Source: Cellulomonas fengjieae
GTDB taxonomy: Bacteria; Actinomycetota; Actinomycetes; Actinomycetales; Cellulomonadaceae
Direction: 5' to 3'
DNA: 64,000 nucleotides
NCBI RefSeq assembly: GCF_018388465.1
Contig: NZ_CP074404.1
Coordinates: 992,001 to 1,056,000, forward strand
This document shows, in pieces, positions 34,648 through 42,959 of this stretch. Made by a program: the position numbers and the translations under genes. The notes under the pieces are model-generated. The model worked only from the letters and a program-made list of their open reading frames with translations, was not told the origin of the DNA and made no database searches. The first letter of the stretch is position 1. Each line of letters opens with the position of its first letter.

Positions 34648-35709
34648 CTAGGCAGCGGGGAGCGTGACGCGCATCGTGCAGCCGTCCGCCGTGTCCGCGA
34701 CCTCGATCCGACCGCCGTGCAGCTCCACCGCCCAGCGCACGATCGCCAGCCCCAGGCCGGTGCCGCCGGTCGAGGCCTGTCCCGTGACGGCCGGGCTGTT
34801 CCCGCGCACGAACCGTTCGAACACGTGCGGCCTCTGCTCGGGGGCGATGCCGGGACCGTGGTCGACGACGTCGATGCGGACCTGCGAACCGACGCGCGAC
34901 GCCTCGAGGCGGACCTCGTCGTCCTCGGGGGAGTGCCGGACGGCGTTGTGCAGGAGGTTCGCGACCACCTGGTGCAGGCGGTCCGGGTCGGCCGGGACGA
35001 CGAGGTCCGGGGGGTCGACGACCACGGGGAAGCGCAGCCGCTTGGCCGACCCGACGAGCATCGCGCCCTCCGCGGCCTCGTGGAGGAAGTCCTGCAGGCG
35101 GACGTCGGCGATCTCCAGCGGGACGTCGCCGGCCTCCAGCCGGGACAGGTCCAGCAGGTAGGTGACCAGCCGCCCCAGCCGCTCGGTCTGCGCGAGCGCG
35201 GCCTGCATCGATGCGGGGTCCGGCTCGGTCACGCCGTCGACGATGTTCTCCAGCTGCGCCTGCAGGGCGGTGACAGGCGTGCGCAGCTCGTGCGAGACGT
35301 TGGCGACGAGCTCACGCCGGAACATGTCCGCCTGCTCGAGGTCGTCGGCCATCGTGTTGAACGCGTCGGCCAGCTGACCCACCTCGTCGAGGCTCGTCGC
35401 GCGGACCCGGCGGCTGTAGTCGCCCGCCGCCATCCGCCGCGCCGCGTACGTCATCTCCCGCAGCGGCGACGTCATGCCGCGCGCCAGCAGCTGCGTGACG
35501 ACCAGCGAGACGACGATGGCGATGGGGAGCGTGCGGGACGGCCCCAGGTGGTTGTACAGGCCCACCCAGGTGATGAACGCGGCGGCCGTGACGGTCGCGG
35601 CGACCAGGACGCCGAGCTTGATCTTGATCGAGCTCAGGCGGTCCAGGGGGCGCACGTCCGGCAGCCGCGCGCGGGCGAGCTCGCCCCGGGCGTGACGGGG
35701 TGCGTTCAC
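34648..35709 (-). CDS. Sensor histidine kinase
   Basis: A 353-residue kinase with two membrane helices separated by a short loop (about residues 32-50 and 58-75), so it has almost no external sensor domain. A HAMP domain follows (SPLREMTYAARRMAAGDYSRRV). The H-box is ELVANVSHELRTPVTALQ, the N-box NLLHNAVRHSPED, then DHGPGIAPEQ and TGGTGLGLAIVRWAVELHGG. The GTG at 35709 overlaps the response regulator stop (GTGA). It probably senses membrane or cytoplasmic signals. Confidence 0.92.
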   Translation of the reverse strand: MNAPRHARGELARARLPDVRPLDRLSSIKIKLGVLVAATVTAAAFITWVGLYNHLGPSRTLPIAIVVSLVVTQLLARGMTSPLREMTYAARRMAAGDYSRRVRATSLDEVGQLADAFNTMADDLEQADMFRRELVANVSHELRTPVTALQAQLENIVDGVTEPDPASMQAALAQTERLGRLVTYLLDLSRLEAGDVPLEIADVRLQDFLHEAAEGAMLVGSAKRLRFPVVVDPPDLVVPADPDRLHQVVANLLHNAVRHSPEDDEVRLEASRVGSQVRIDVVDHGPGIAPEQRPHVFERFVRGNSPAVTGQASTGGTGLGLAIVRWAVELHGGRIEVADTADGCTMRVTLPAA

Positions 35710-36485
35710 TCGTCGTCGGGGACGCTCGGCCCCGTCTGAGCCGGCCCGTCGCTCGGCTCGAAGGCGTAGCCGACGCCGTGCACGGTGCGGATGAGATCGG
35801 GCCCCAGCTTGCGGCGCAGCGCCTTGATGTGGGAGTCGACCGTGCGCGTGCCGCTGGCGTCGACCCAGTCCCACACCTCGGCCAGCAGGCGCTCGCGGGT
35901 GAGCACCGTGCGCGGGGTCGCGGCGAGGGCGAGCAGGAGGTCGAACTCGGTGGGCGTGAGGTGCACCTCGGCGTCCCCGCGCAGCACCCGACGCTGGGCG
36001 CGGTCCACGGTGACGTCGCCGAGGACGAGCGGGGGTTCCGGCTGCTCGGCGGAGGCGAGCTCCGCGGCACGGGTGGCGCGCTCGGTGCGACGCAGCAGCG
36101 CCTTGGTCCGGGCCACGAGCTCGCGCATGGAGAACGGCTTGGTCATGTAGTCGTCCGCGCCGACGCCCAGGCCGATCAGCATGTCGGTCTCGTCGTCCCG
36201 GGCGGTGAGCATGAGGACCGGCACGGGGCGCTCCGCCTGGATCCGGCGGCACACCTCGAGGCCGTCGATGCCGGGGAGCATCACGTCCAGGACCACCACG
36301 TCCGGTCGCAGCCGCGACGCCGCGCCGACCCCGGCGAGCCCGTCGCCGACCGACTCGACCGTCCAGCCCTCGGCCGAGAGCCGCTGCACGATCGCCTGCG
36401 CGATCGCCGGCTCGTCCTCCACCACCAGGACCACCGTCCCGGCACCGCCGGGTGTCGTCGTCGACCCGCCGCTCACGTTCGCCAT
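35706..36485 (-). CDS. OmpR-family response regulator
   Basis: A 259-residue two-domain regulator. The receiver holds VEDEPAIAQ, the phospho-acceptor in VVVLDVMLPGIDG, and LMLTARDDETD with GADDYMTKPF. The winged-helix domain contains LTPTEFDLLLALAATPRTVLTRERLL and TVDSHIKALRRKLGPDLIRTVHGVGYAF. A 17-residue Gly/Thr tail precedes the receiver. ATG at 36485 lies six bases after CACTCT. The kinase gene is coupled to it. Targets are unknown. Confidence 0.93.
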   Translation of the reverse strand: MANVSGGSTTTPGGAGTVVLVVEDEPAIAQAIVQRLSAEGWTVESVGDGLAGVGAASRLRPDVVVLDVMLPGIDGLEVCRRIQAERPVPVLMLTARDDETDMLIGLGVGADDYMTKPFSMRELVARTKALLRRTERATRAAELASAEQPEPPLVLGDVTVDRAQRRVLRGDAEVHLTPTEFDLLLALAATPRTVLTRERLLAEVWDWVDASGTRTVDSHIKALRRKLGPDLIRTVHGVGYAFEPSDGPAQTGPSVPDDE

Positions 36486-36540
36486 TGCGCCAGAGTGGCA
36501 CAGGCGGGGCGCAGGAGGCCCTCGGACGCGGACGCGCCCT

Positions 36541-36716
36541 GTGAAGTCGGCGGACCGCCCGTATGATCGACACACCATGAGCAGCTCAAGTCGCTGCCGG
36601 CGTCCTGCCCGGGCCGACGAGCCCGGGGGAGACCATGCCGGCCCCCACTTCCTCTCTCCTGTCCTTCTCTGCGCCGGCCCACGGGTCGGCGTTCGTCGTG
36701 CCGCCGGTGGTCGCAC
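36541..36716 (+). promoter_or_regulatory. Promoter and structured leader of the CNNM operon
   Basis: TATGAT at 36563-36568, with TGTGAA 16 bases upstream, is a good promoter, so about 145 bases of leader precede the GTG at 36717. The leader has a 7-bp hairpin (36608-36614 with 36621-36627) and an 8-bp hairpin with one G-T pair (36672-36679 with 36684-36691). GGGGG at 36625-36629 could instead pair with CCCCC at 36642-36646, competing with the first hairpin. Alternative pairing suggests a regulatory leader, but no known riboswitch core is recognisable. Confidence 0.5.
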
Positions 36717-36723
36717 GTGCTGA
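36578..36723 (+). CDS. Possible 48-codon leader peptide before the CNNM operon
   Basis: An ATG at 36578, nine bases after the TATGAT element, opens a 48-codon frame starting MSSSSRCRRPARADEPGGD and ending four bases beyond the transporter's start codon (GTGCTGA). A terminating ribosome would sit on the transporter's start, so it could couple or control translation. The frame may be accidental, since GC-rich sequence rarely contains stops. I rate it as speculative. Confidence 0.3.
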
Positions 36724-38036
36724 TCGAGTGGCTCCTGGTCGCGCTGGGCATCGTGCTCACGCTCGGCACCGCCGTCTTCGTCGCCAGCGAGTTCTCGCTG
36801 GTGACGCTCGACCCGGGCCTGGTCGACGGCCAGACCTCCGCTGAGGACCGGCGCGGGCAGTCCGTCCTCAAGGCCCTGCGCCGGCTGTCGACCGAGCTGT
36901 CCGGCGCCCAGCTGGGCATCACGGTGACCACGGTCCTGCTCGGGTACACCACGCAGCCGGCCGTCGTGCGCCTGCTCCGCCTGCCGCTCGAGACGTCGGT
37001 GCTCGGGCAGGCGGTGGGTGGCATCGTCGCGGGGGTGCTCGCGCTCGTGGTGGTGAACGGCTTCTCGATGGTCGTGGGAGAGCTCATCCCCAAGAACCTC
37101 GCGATCAGCCGCCCGCTGCCCACGGCACGCGCGGTGGTCCCGCTGCAGCGGGCGTTCACCAGCGGGCTGCACCCGCTGATCGTCGCGTTCAACGGCAGTG
37201 CCAACGCGCTGCTGCGCCGCTTCGGGGTGGAGCCGCGCGAGGAGCTCGCGGGTGGCCGCTCGCGCCAGGAGCTGGCCGCGCTGGTGCGCCGTTCGGCAGA
37301 GGTCGGCACGCTCGACGAGTCGACGGCCACGCTCCTGACCAACTCGATCGAGTTCACCGAGCTGACCGCCGTGGACGTGATGACGGACCGCCTGCGGCTC
37401 GTCGTCGTACGTCGCGAGGAGTCAGCGGCCGACGTCGTCGACCTGGCCCGTCGCACCGGGCACTCCCGGTTCCCCGTGATCGGCGACTCCAGCGACGACA
37501 TCGTCGGGCTGGTGCACCTGCGCCGCGCGATCGGCGTCCCGTACGAGCGCCGGGCGGAGGTGCCGGCCGCCGCGCTCATGGTGGAGGCGCCGCGCGTCCC
37601 CGAGACCGTGCACCTCGGGCCGCTGCTGGTCGAGCTGCGCGAGCTGGGTCTGCAGATGGCCGTCGTCGTCGACGAGTACGGCGGCACGTCCGGGGTCGTC
37701 ACGCTCGAGGACGTCGTGGAGGAGCTGGTCGGCGACGTCGCCGACGAGCACGACCGCCGGCGTACCGCCACGGCGCGGTCGGCGGACGGCTCGTGGCTGC
37801 TGCCCGGCGTCCTGCGGCCCGACGAGCTCACCGAGGTCACGGGCCTCCAGGTGCCCGCCGACGGACCCTACGAGACCCTCGGGGGCCTGGTGATGTCCGA
37901 GCTGGGACGCATCCCCACCAACGGCGACGAGGTCGTGGTCGACCGCGTCCGGATCCAGGTGGACGCCATGGCGGGCCGGCGCGTCGAGCGGGTGCGCGTG
38001 TGCGCGCTGCGGGCCGACGAGGAGGACGGCTCATGA
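36717..38036 (+). CDS. CNNM/CorC-type divalent-cation transporter (hemolysin family)
   Basis: A 439-residue membrane protein. The CNNM domain (about 1-200) starts with LIEWLLVALGIVLTLGTAVFVASEFSLV and has VVVNGFSMVVGELIPKNLAI. Two CBS domains follow (about 215-335), including VVVDEYGGTSGVVTLEDVVEELVGDV, and a CorC_HlyC/TerC-type C-terminal domain ends it. Relatives such as CorC and CNNM proteins move or sense Mg2+. The GTG at 36717 has GGTGG six bases upstream. It overlaps the next paralogue by ATGA. Confidence 0.9.
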   Translation: MLIEWLLVALGIVLTLGTAVFVASEFSLVTLDPGLVDGQTSAEDRRGQSVLKALRRLSTELSGAQLGITVTTVLLGYTTQPAVVRLLRLPLETSVLGQAVGGIVAGVLALVVVNGFSMVVGELIPKNLAISRPLPTARAVVPLQRAFTSGLHPLIVAFNGSANALLRRFGVEPREELAGGRSRQELAALVRRSAEVGTLDESTATLLTNSIEFTELTAVDVMTDRLRLVVVRREESAADVVDLARRTGHSRFPVIGDSSDDIVGLVHLRRAIGVPYERRAEVPAAALMVEAPRVPETVHLGPLLVELRELGLQMAVVVDEYGGTSGVVTLEDVVEELVGDVADEHDRRRTATARSADGSWLLPGVLRPDELTEVTGLQVPADGPYETLGGLVMSELGRIPTNGDEVVVDRVRIQVDAMAGRRVERVRVCALRADEEDGS

Positions 38037-39076
38037 GCTCGAGCCTCGCGCTGGTGGTCGGTGTCCTCCTGCTCGCGGCGAACGCGTTCTTCGTCGGCGC
38101 CGAGTTCGCGATCATCTCCGCCCGCCGCAGCGCGATCGAGCCGCTCGCCCGCGAGGGTGACCGGCGCGCCAAGACGGTGCTGTGGGCGATGGAGCACGTC
38201 TCCCTCATGCTCGCGTGCGCCCAGCTGGGCATCACCGTGTGCTCGACGAGCCTCGGCGTGGTCGCCGAACCGGCGATCGCGCACCTCATCGAGGGTCCGC
38301 TGCACGCGCTCGGGATCAGCGAGAGCCTCACGCACCCGATCTCCTTCGTCATCGCGCTCGCCGTCGTGGTCTACCTGCACGTCGTCCTCGGCGAGATGGT
38401 GCCCAAGAACCTCGCCGTGGCCGGCCCCGACCGCGCGGTGCTGCTCTTCGGCCCGCCGCTCGTCTGGGTCGCCCGCCTGGTGCGCCCGATCATCACGGCC
38501 CTCAACTGGATCGCCAACCACGCGCTCCGGCTGTTCGGGATCGAGCCCAAGGACGAGGTGGCCTCGGCGTTCACCGCGCAGGAGGTGCAGTCGATCGTCG
38601 AGCGCTCCCAGGCGGAGGGGCTCATCGAGGACGAGGAGGGCCTGCTCGCCGGTGCGCTCGAGTTCTCCGACCGCACCGCGCAGGACGTGATGATCCGGAC
38701 CGAGGCGCTGGTCACGGTCGGCCTCGGCAGCACGCCGGAGGACGTCGAGCGGCTGGTCGCCCGGACGGGGTTCAGCAGGTTCCCCGTCGTCGACGAGGCC
38801 GGGTCGCTCACCGGCTACCTGCACCTGAAGGACGTGCTCTACGCCGACGAGGCCGCGCGCAGCGTGCCCGTGCCGCTCTGGCGCGTCCGCGCGCTCGCGG
38901 TGGTCGGCCCGCACGACGAGGTCGAGGACGCGCTCGCGGCCATGCAGCGCTCCGGGTCGCACCTGGCGCGGGTCGACGAGGACGGCCGAGCGGTCGGCGT
39001 GGTCTTCCTGGAGGACATCCTCGAGGAGCTCGTCGGCGAGGTCCGGGACGCGATGCAGCGGGGCCAGATGTTCTGA
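38033..39076 (+). CDS. CNNM/CorC-type transporter, second paralogue
   Basis: A 347-residue paralogue of the preceding gene: ANAFFVGAEFAIISARRSAIEPLA and VVYLHVVLGEMVPKNLAVAGP in the CNNM domain, and two CBS domains (about 205-330) with FPVVDEAGSLTGYLHLKDVL. It lacks the C-terminal CorC_HlyC domain, ending EVRDAMQRGQMF. The tandem pair of one long and one short protein is also seen in mycobacteria. The two may form a heterodimer; this is inference from coupling. Confidence 0.9.
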   Translation: MSSSLALVVGVLLLAANAFFVGAEFAIISARRSAIEPLAREGDRRAKTVLWAMEHVSLMLACAQLGITVCSTSLGVVAEPAIAHLIEGPLHALGISESLTHPISFVIALAVVVYLHVVLGEMVPKNLAVAGPDRAVLLFGPPLVWVARLVRPIITALNWIANHALRLFGIEPKDEVASAFTAQEVQSIVERSQAEGLIEDEEGLLAGALEFSDRTAQDVMIRTEALVTVGLGSTPEDVERLVARTGFSRFPVVDEAGSLTGYLHLKDVLYADEAARSVPVPLWRVRALAVVGPHDEVEDALAAMQRSGSHLARVDEDGRAVGVVFLEDILEELVGEVRDAMQRGQMF

Positions 39077-39156
39077 GGGCGCGGTACGTCTGCGCGGTTC
39101 ACGCGCCGTTTTCGGCGTGTCGCCCGCGTGTCGCGCTCCCGGGCTGGACGGCGGTC

Positions 39157-39188
39157 CAAGACGTTTGGAAGCGCGACCGCAAGACGTT
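39157..39188. repeat. Direct repeat CAAGACGTT flanking the vanY promoter
   Basis: CAAGACGTT occurs at 39157-39165 and 39180-39188, 23 bases apart, overlapping the -35 and -10 of the downstream carboxypeptidase promoter. The spacing of two helical turns suggests a tandem regulator site. Confidence 0.45.
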
Positions 39189-39193
39189 ACTGT
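39165..39193 (+). promoter_or_regulatory. Promoter TTGGAA-N17-TACTGT before the VanY-like gene
   Basis: TTGGAA (39165-39170) and TACTGT (39188-39193) are 17 bases apart. The transcript would start near 39200, giving an 84-base leader that ends in GGAGG before the GTG at 39284. Confidence 0.55.
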
Positions 39194-39283
39194 TTCGTGA
39201 CCGTAAGCCGACAGGGCCGTCCGCGGTGCTCCGCAGGACGACGTCGCCCGACCGGACGATACGTGGACAGATCTGGAGGTGTC

Positions 39284-40576
39284 GTGGGTTCGCACAGCGA
39301 GGACGCCGTGTCGAGGCCCCCGACCCGTCGCAGCCTGCGCGAGGCCGAGCGGCGGTCCGCGACGAGCGGCGCACAGCCCCAGGTCGCGCCCCCAGGGGTA
39401 TCCGCTCCGGGCGGCCCCACCGCCCACCAGGTGCCGTCCTGGGCGCACCACGGTCCCGTCGCCCCGAGCTCGCGCCCGGCGCACAGCCCGGCTCCCGCCC
39501 CGGTGCCGCGCCCCGTACCCGCCCCGGTCTCGCGCCCGGCTCCCGCCCCGGCCACCGAGGCCCTCACGGCCGTCCCGCAGGTCACCGCTGCCGCGCCCGC
39601 CCGCTCCGCGTGGTCCACCTCTCCGCGGGTGCCGGCCACCCAGCCCGCGCCGGCCACTGCGAAGCAGGCGCCGGCCAGCGCACCGCAGGCGCCGGCCCGC
39701 GCCGAGGTCGCCCCGGCGCCCGACCAGTCGTCGGCCGCCCGCGTCGCGTCGCCCACCGCCTCGCGGCCCGCACCGAAGCCCGACCGGCCGGTCCACCCCA
39801 GGGTGGAGGACGTCCCCGAGCTCGCCGGCGTCCCGCACGGCAGCATCCGCCGCACACCCCGCCCCACCCGCGCGGCCGCCCGGCTCGGCGTGCTGGGCGT
39901 CCTCGCCGGCATCACGGTCGTCATCCCGGTCACCCAGGGCCTCGTGGCCGGCCCGGTGGCCTTCGGCTCCGACGCGCTGGCCGACTCCAGCCTCCCGAGC
40001 ACCGTCTCGGCGCTCGCCGGCGCGTCGCTGTCCGCGCTGCCGCCCACGTCGCTGGCCTCCACGGACGGCGCCCTGCAGGCGCGCGGCCTGGCCGCCGCGA
40101 GCCGGGCGGAGGAGCGTTCCGCGCTCCCCGGCTGCGACGGCTCGCTGCGTGCCGCCGGGCAGAACGGTCTGCTCCGGACGGCGGACCTGTGCACGCTGTG
40201 GGACAACCACACGCAGCTGCGGGCCGACGCGGCGGTCTCCCTGGCCGAGTTCAACCAGGCGTTCGCCGCGCGGTTCGGCGGCGACCTGTGCCTGTCCAGC
40301 GGCTATCGCACGCTCGCGGCCCAGCGGTCGGTGAAGGCGCAGAAGGGCGGCCTCGCCGCGGCCCCCGGCAAGAGCAACCACGGCTGGGGCCTCGCGATCG
40401 ACCTCTGCCAGGACCAGACGTCCGGCGTGAAGTGGCGCTGGATCAACGAGAACGGCCCGGCCTACGGCTGGGAGAACCCCGCGTGGGCGCAGCCGGGTGG
40501 CAGCGGCCCGTTCGAGCGGTGGCACTGGGAGTACACCAAGGGCGTCCAGGCCGACGGCGAGTACTACGACAGCTGA
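39284..40576 (+). CDS. Membrane-anchored D-alanyl-D-alanine carboxypeptidase, M15B (VanY-like)
   Basis: A 430-residue protein with a long cytoplasmic Ala/Pro-rich N-terminus (about 1-185), one membrane helix (about 198-222), and an external zinc peptidase domain. LCLSSGYRTLAAQ, SNHGWGLAIDLC (His and Asp ligands) and FERWHWEYT (final His) are the M15B motifs. It would trim peptidoglycan stem peptides. The GTG at 39284 has GGAGG four bases upstream. Nothing nearby suggests vancomycin resistance genes. Confidence 0.88.
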   Translation: MGSHSEDAVSRPPTRRSLREAERRSATSGAQPQVAPPGVSAPGGPTAHQVPSWAHHGPVAPSSRPAHSPAPAPVPRPVPAPVSRPAPAPATEALTAVPQVTAAAPARSAWSTSPRVPATQPAPATAKQAPASAPQAPARAEVAPAPDQSSAARVASPTASRPAPKPDRPVHPRVEDVPELAGVPHGSIRRTPRPTRAAARLGVLGVLAGITVVIPVTQGLVAGPVAFGSDALADSSLPSTVSALAGASLSALPPTSLASTDGALQARGLAAASRAEERSALPGCDGSLRAAGQNGLLRTADLCTLWDNHTQLRADAAVSLAEFNQAFAARFGGDLCLSSGYRTLAAQRSVKAQKGGLAAAPGKSNHGWGLAIDLCQDQTSGVKWRWINENGPAYGWENPAWAQPGGSGPFERWHWEYTKGVQADGEYYDS

Positions 40577-40649
40577 GGCTGTTCGTCAGGCCGCCGGTCC
40601 GTCGGCTCCGACTCGTCGGACCACGCTCGTCGGGCCACCGCCCTGACCC

Positions 40650-41570
40650 TCAGACGAGGGTCAGGCCCCAGGTGATCACGTGCGTGGCGCCGGGTGCCAG
40701 CTGCACCAGGTCGTTGCCGGTGCGGAACGCGTCGGCGATGCACGTCATCGGCTCCGCGGCCACGCCCCGGCGCTGGATGAGCGCCACGGTGTCGCCGGTG
40801 CAGACCTGCCAGGCACGGGCTGCGCCGTCCGCCCACATGGCCACGGTGCGCCCGTCGGAGCCGCCCAGTCGGATCCAGGACAGCCCGTCGGCGTCGCGGT
40901 CGAGGTCGATCCACGCGTCGTCGAGGGCGAGCCCCGCCAGCGGGCGCGGGGACCGCAGGTCGTAGTCGCCCGAGACCCGCTCCGTGCCGGTCGGCAGCAT
41001 GCGGTCGTCGATCGTCACGTGCCGCGCGGCGTCCACCTGCAGCGTGCAGTCGTCCACGCTGCCGTCGCCCGGGGACAACCACGGGTGGAACCCGATGCCG
41101 TACGGCGCAGTCGTCGTGCCCAGGTTGGTCGCCTCGGCGGTCACGCGCAGGCCGCCCGCCGTCAGCTCGTAGGTCACCTGCAGGCGGACCGGCCACGGGT
41201 ACCCGTGGGTCGGGACGACGACGTGCTCCAGCACCACCGTCGTGGCGTCGGCGCTGAGCGTCTCGAAGGTCGTGTGGGCGACCAGCCCGTGCAGAGCGGT
41301 CTGCCGCGACGGCTCGGTCAGCGGGACCTCGTACGTGGTGCCCTCGTAGCCGTACGTCCCGTCGCGCAGCCGGTTGGGCCACGGTGCCAGGACCGCCCCG
41401 GAGAACGCCGGCGGGATCTCCGTCTCGTCGAACGGCAGGACGACGTCGCGGCCGTCGACGACGTACTCGCGCAGGCTCGCGCCGACGGCGGTTACGACGG
41501 CGCGCTGCGCACCGAGCTCGAGGACGTGCTGGCGGCCGGTCGGCAGGGGTGTGGTGAGGGTCGTGGACAC
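40650..41570 (-). CDS. Aldose 1-epimerase family protein
   Basis: A 306-residue GalM-like enzyme interconverting sugar anomers. SGAVLAPWPNRLRDGTY holds the substrate arginine, ALHGLVAHTTFE the first catalytic histidine, GIGFHPWLSPGD the second, and ITWGLTLV ends the chain. A glutamate base (E in VAAEPMTCIADAF) is present. The GTG at 41570 lies six bases after TACCGT; an upstream GTG at 41576 lies too close to the promoter. Confidence 0.9.
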   Translation of the reverse strand: MSTTLTTPLPTGRQHVLELGAQRAVVTAVGASLREYVVDGRDVVLPFDETEIPPAFSGAVLAPWPNRLRDGTYGYEGTTYEVPLTEPSRQTALHGLVAHTTFETLSADATTVVLEHVVVPTHGYPWPVRLQVTYELTAGGLRVTAEATNLGTTTAPYGIGFHPWLSPGDGSVDDCTLQVDAARHVTIDDRMLPTGTERVSGDYDLRSPRPLAGLALDDAWIDLDRDADGLSWIRLGGSDGRTVAMWADGAARAWQVCTGDTVALIQRRGVAAEPMTCIADAFRTGNDLVQLAPGATHVITWGLTLV

Positions 41571-41576
41571 GCTCAC

Positions 41577-41582
41577 ACGGTA
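41577..41582 (-). promoter_or_regulatory. Putative -10 element of the aldose epimerase gene (TACCGT)
   Basis: TACCGT on the minus strand ends six bases before the GTG at 41570 and decides between two start codons. Confidence 0.5.
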
Positions 41583-41637
41583 TCTGCCCGCCGTCCCGTC
41601 TGTGGACAACGGGGTGTGCGACGCGCGTCGTGTCCCC

Positions 41638-41643
41638 TAGGGT
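41638..41643 (+). promoter_or_regulatory. Putative -10 element of the tad operon (TAGGGT)
   Basis: TAGGGT would start a transcript near 41650, about 83 bases before tadA, whose RBS is GAGGGGG. Confidence 0.45.
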
Positions 41644-41732
41644 TCCGGCCAGCGTGCAGACCGGACATGACGGACGTATCGGACGCTGTGACGGGCGCGT
41701 GATCGACCTGGGACCGAGAGCGAGGGGGCGCC

Positions 41733-42959
41733 GTGGACGGGGTGGCGATCCTCGAGACCGAGGTGCGCGAGCTGATCCGCCGCCGCGGTCTGGACCCCGT
41801 GCGGGACCGCCCCGGCGTGGTCGCCCTGGTCTCGGACGCGATCGCCGACTACGACGAGCGGTCGGTCGTCGGCGCCGTCCCGCCTCTGGTCGACGCGGTC
41901 GCCGCGCACAAGGCGGTGGTGGATGCGGTCGCGGGGCTGGGTCCGCTGCAGAAGTACCTCGACGACCCCGAGGTCGAGGAGATCTGGATCAACTCGCCCA
42001 CGCAGGTGTTCGTCGCGCGCCGCGGCGAGGCCGAGCTCACCACGACCATGCTCACGGACGGCCAGGTGCGGGACCTGGTGGAGAAGATGCTCAAGGTCTC
42101 GGGGCGTCGGCTGGACCTGTCGAGCCCGTTCGTGGACGCGAGCCTGCCCGGCGGTGAGCGGCTGCACGCGGTGATCCCGGACGTCACGCGGCGGCACTGG
42201 TCGGTGAACATCCGCAAGTACGTGGTGCCGGCGACCTCGCTGGACGACCTCGTCGCCCTGGGGACGGTGTCCCCGCACGCGGCCGCGTTCCTGGCGGCGG
42301 CCGTCCGCGCGGGCCTGAACGTGCTGGTCTCCGGGGGCACCCAGGCGGGCAAGACCACCATGCTCAACGCCCTCGCGGGAGCCATCCCGGCGCGGGAGCG
42401 CGTGATCACGTGCGAGGAGGTCTTCGAGCTGCGGCTCGTCGCGCGCGACTGGGTCGCCATGCAGTGCCGCCAGCCCAGCCTGGAGGGCACCGGGGAGATC
42501 CCGCTGCGCCGGCTGGTCAAGGAGGCGCTGCGGATGCGGCCGAGCCGGCTGCTGGTCGGCGAGGTGCGCGAGGCGGAGGCGCTCGACCTGCTGATCGCGC
42601 TGAACGCGGGCGTGCCGGCGATGTGCACCATCCACGCGAACTCCGCACGGGAGGCGCTGACCAAGCTGTGCACGCTGCCGTTGCTCGCCGGGGAGAACGT
42701 GTCGGACCGGTTCGTCGTGCCGACGGTCGCCTCCGCGGTGGACCTCGTCGTGCACCTGGACATCGACGGCAACGGACGTCGGCTGGTGCGTGAGGTCGTG
42801 GCGGTGCCCGGCCGGGTCGAGCAGGGCATCGTGGAGACCGCCGACGTCTTCCACGCACGCGACGCCCACCTGGTCCGCGCCGACGGCTACCCGCCGCACC
42901 CCGAACGCTTCGCCCGCGCCGGGATCGACCTGCCGGCGCTGCTGCGGGGGCGGACCTGA
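41733..42959 (+). CDS. tadA: Tad pilus assembly ATPase TadA (CpaF)
   Basis: A 408-residue secretion ATPase energising Flp/Tad pilus assembly. LDDPEVEEIWINSPTQVFV is the CpaF N-domain; Walker A is VSGGTQAGKTTMLNALAG; Walker B region is LLVGEVREAEALDLLIALNAGVPAMCTIHANSARE. The GTG at 41733 is 2 bases after a GAGGGGGCGCC Shine-Dalgarno stretch. It heads a seven-gene operon, with TadB starting in its stop codon (TGATG). Confidence 0.94.
   Translation: MDGVAILETEVRELIRRRGLDPVRDRPGVVALVSDAIADYDERSVVGAVPPLVDAVAAHKAVVDAVAGLGPLQKYLDDPEVEEIWINSPTQVFVARRGEAELTTTMLTDGQVRDLVEKMLKVSGRRLDLSSPFVDASLPGGERLHAVIPDVTRRHWSVNIRKYVVPATSLDDLVALGTVSPHAAAFLAAAVRAGLNVLVSGGTQAGKTTMLNALAGAIPARERVITCEEVFELRLVARDWVAMQCRQPSLEGTGEIPLRRLVKEALRMRPSRLLVGEVREAEALDLLIALNAGVPAMCTIHANSAREALTKLCTLPLLAGENVSDRFVVPTVASAVDLVVHLDIDGNGRRLVREVVAVPGRVEQGIVETADVFHARDAHLVRADGYPPHPERFARAGIDLPALLRGRT

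Noticed and set aside
36541..36716. yybP-ykoY, M-box or ydaO riboswitch upstream of the CNNM genes
   Set aside because: The leader has hairpins, but I could not find the conserved core sequences of any of these classes, so it is reported only as an undefined leader.
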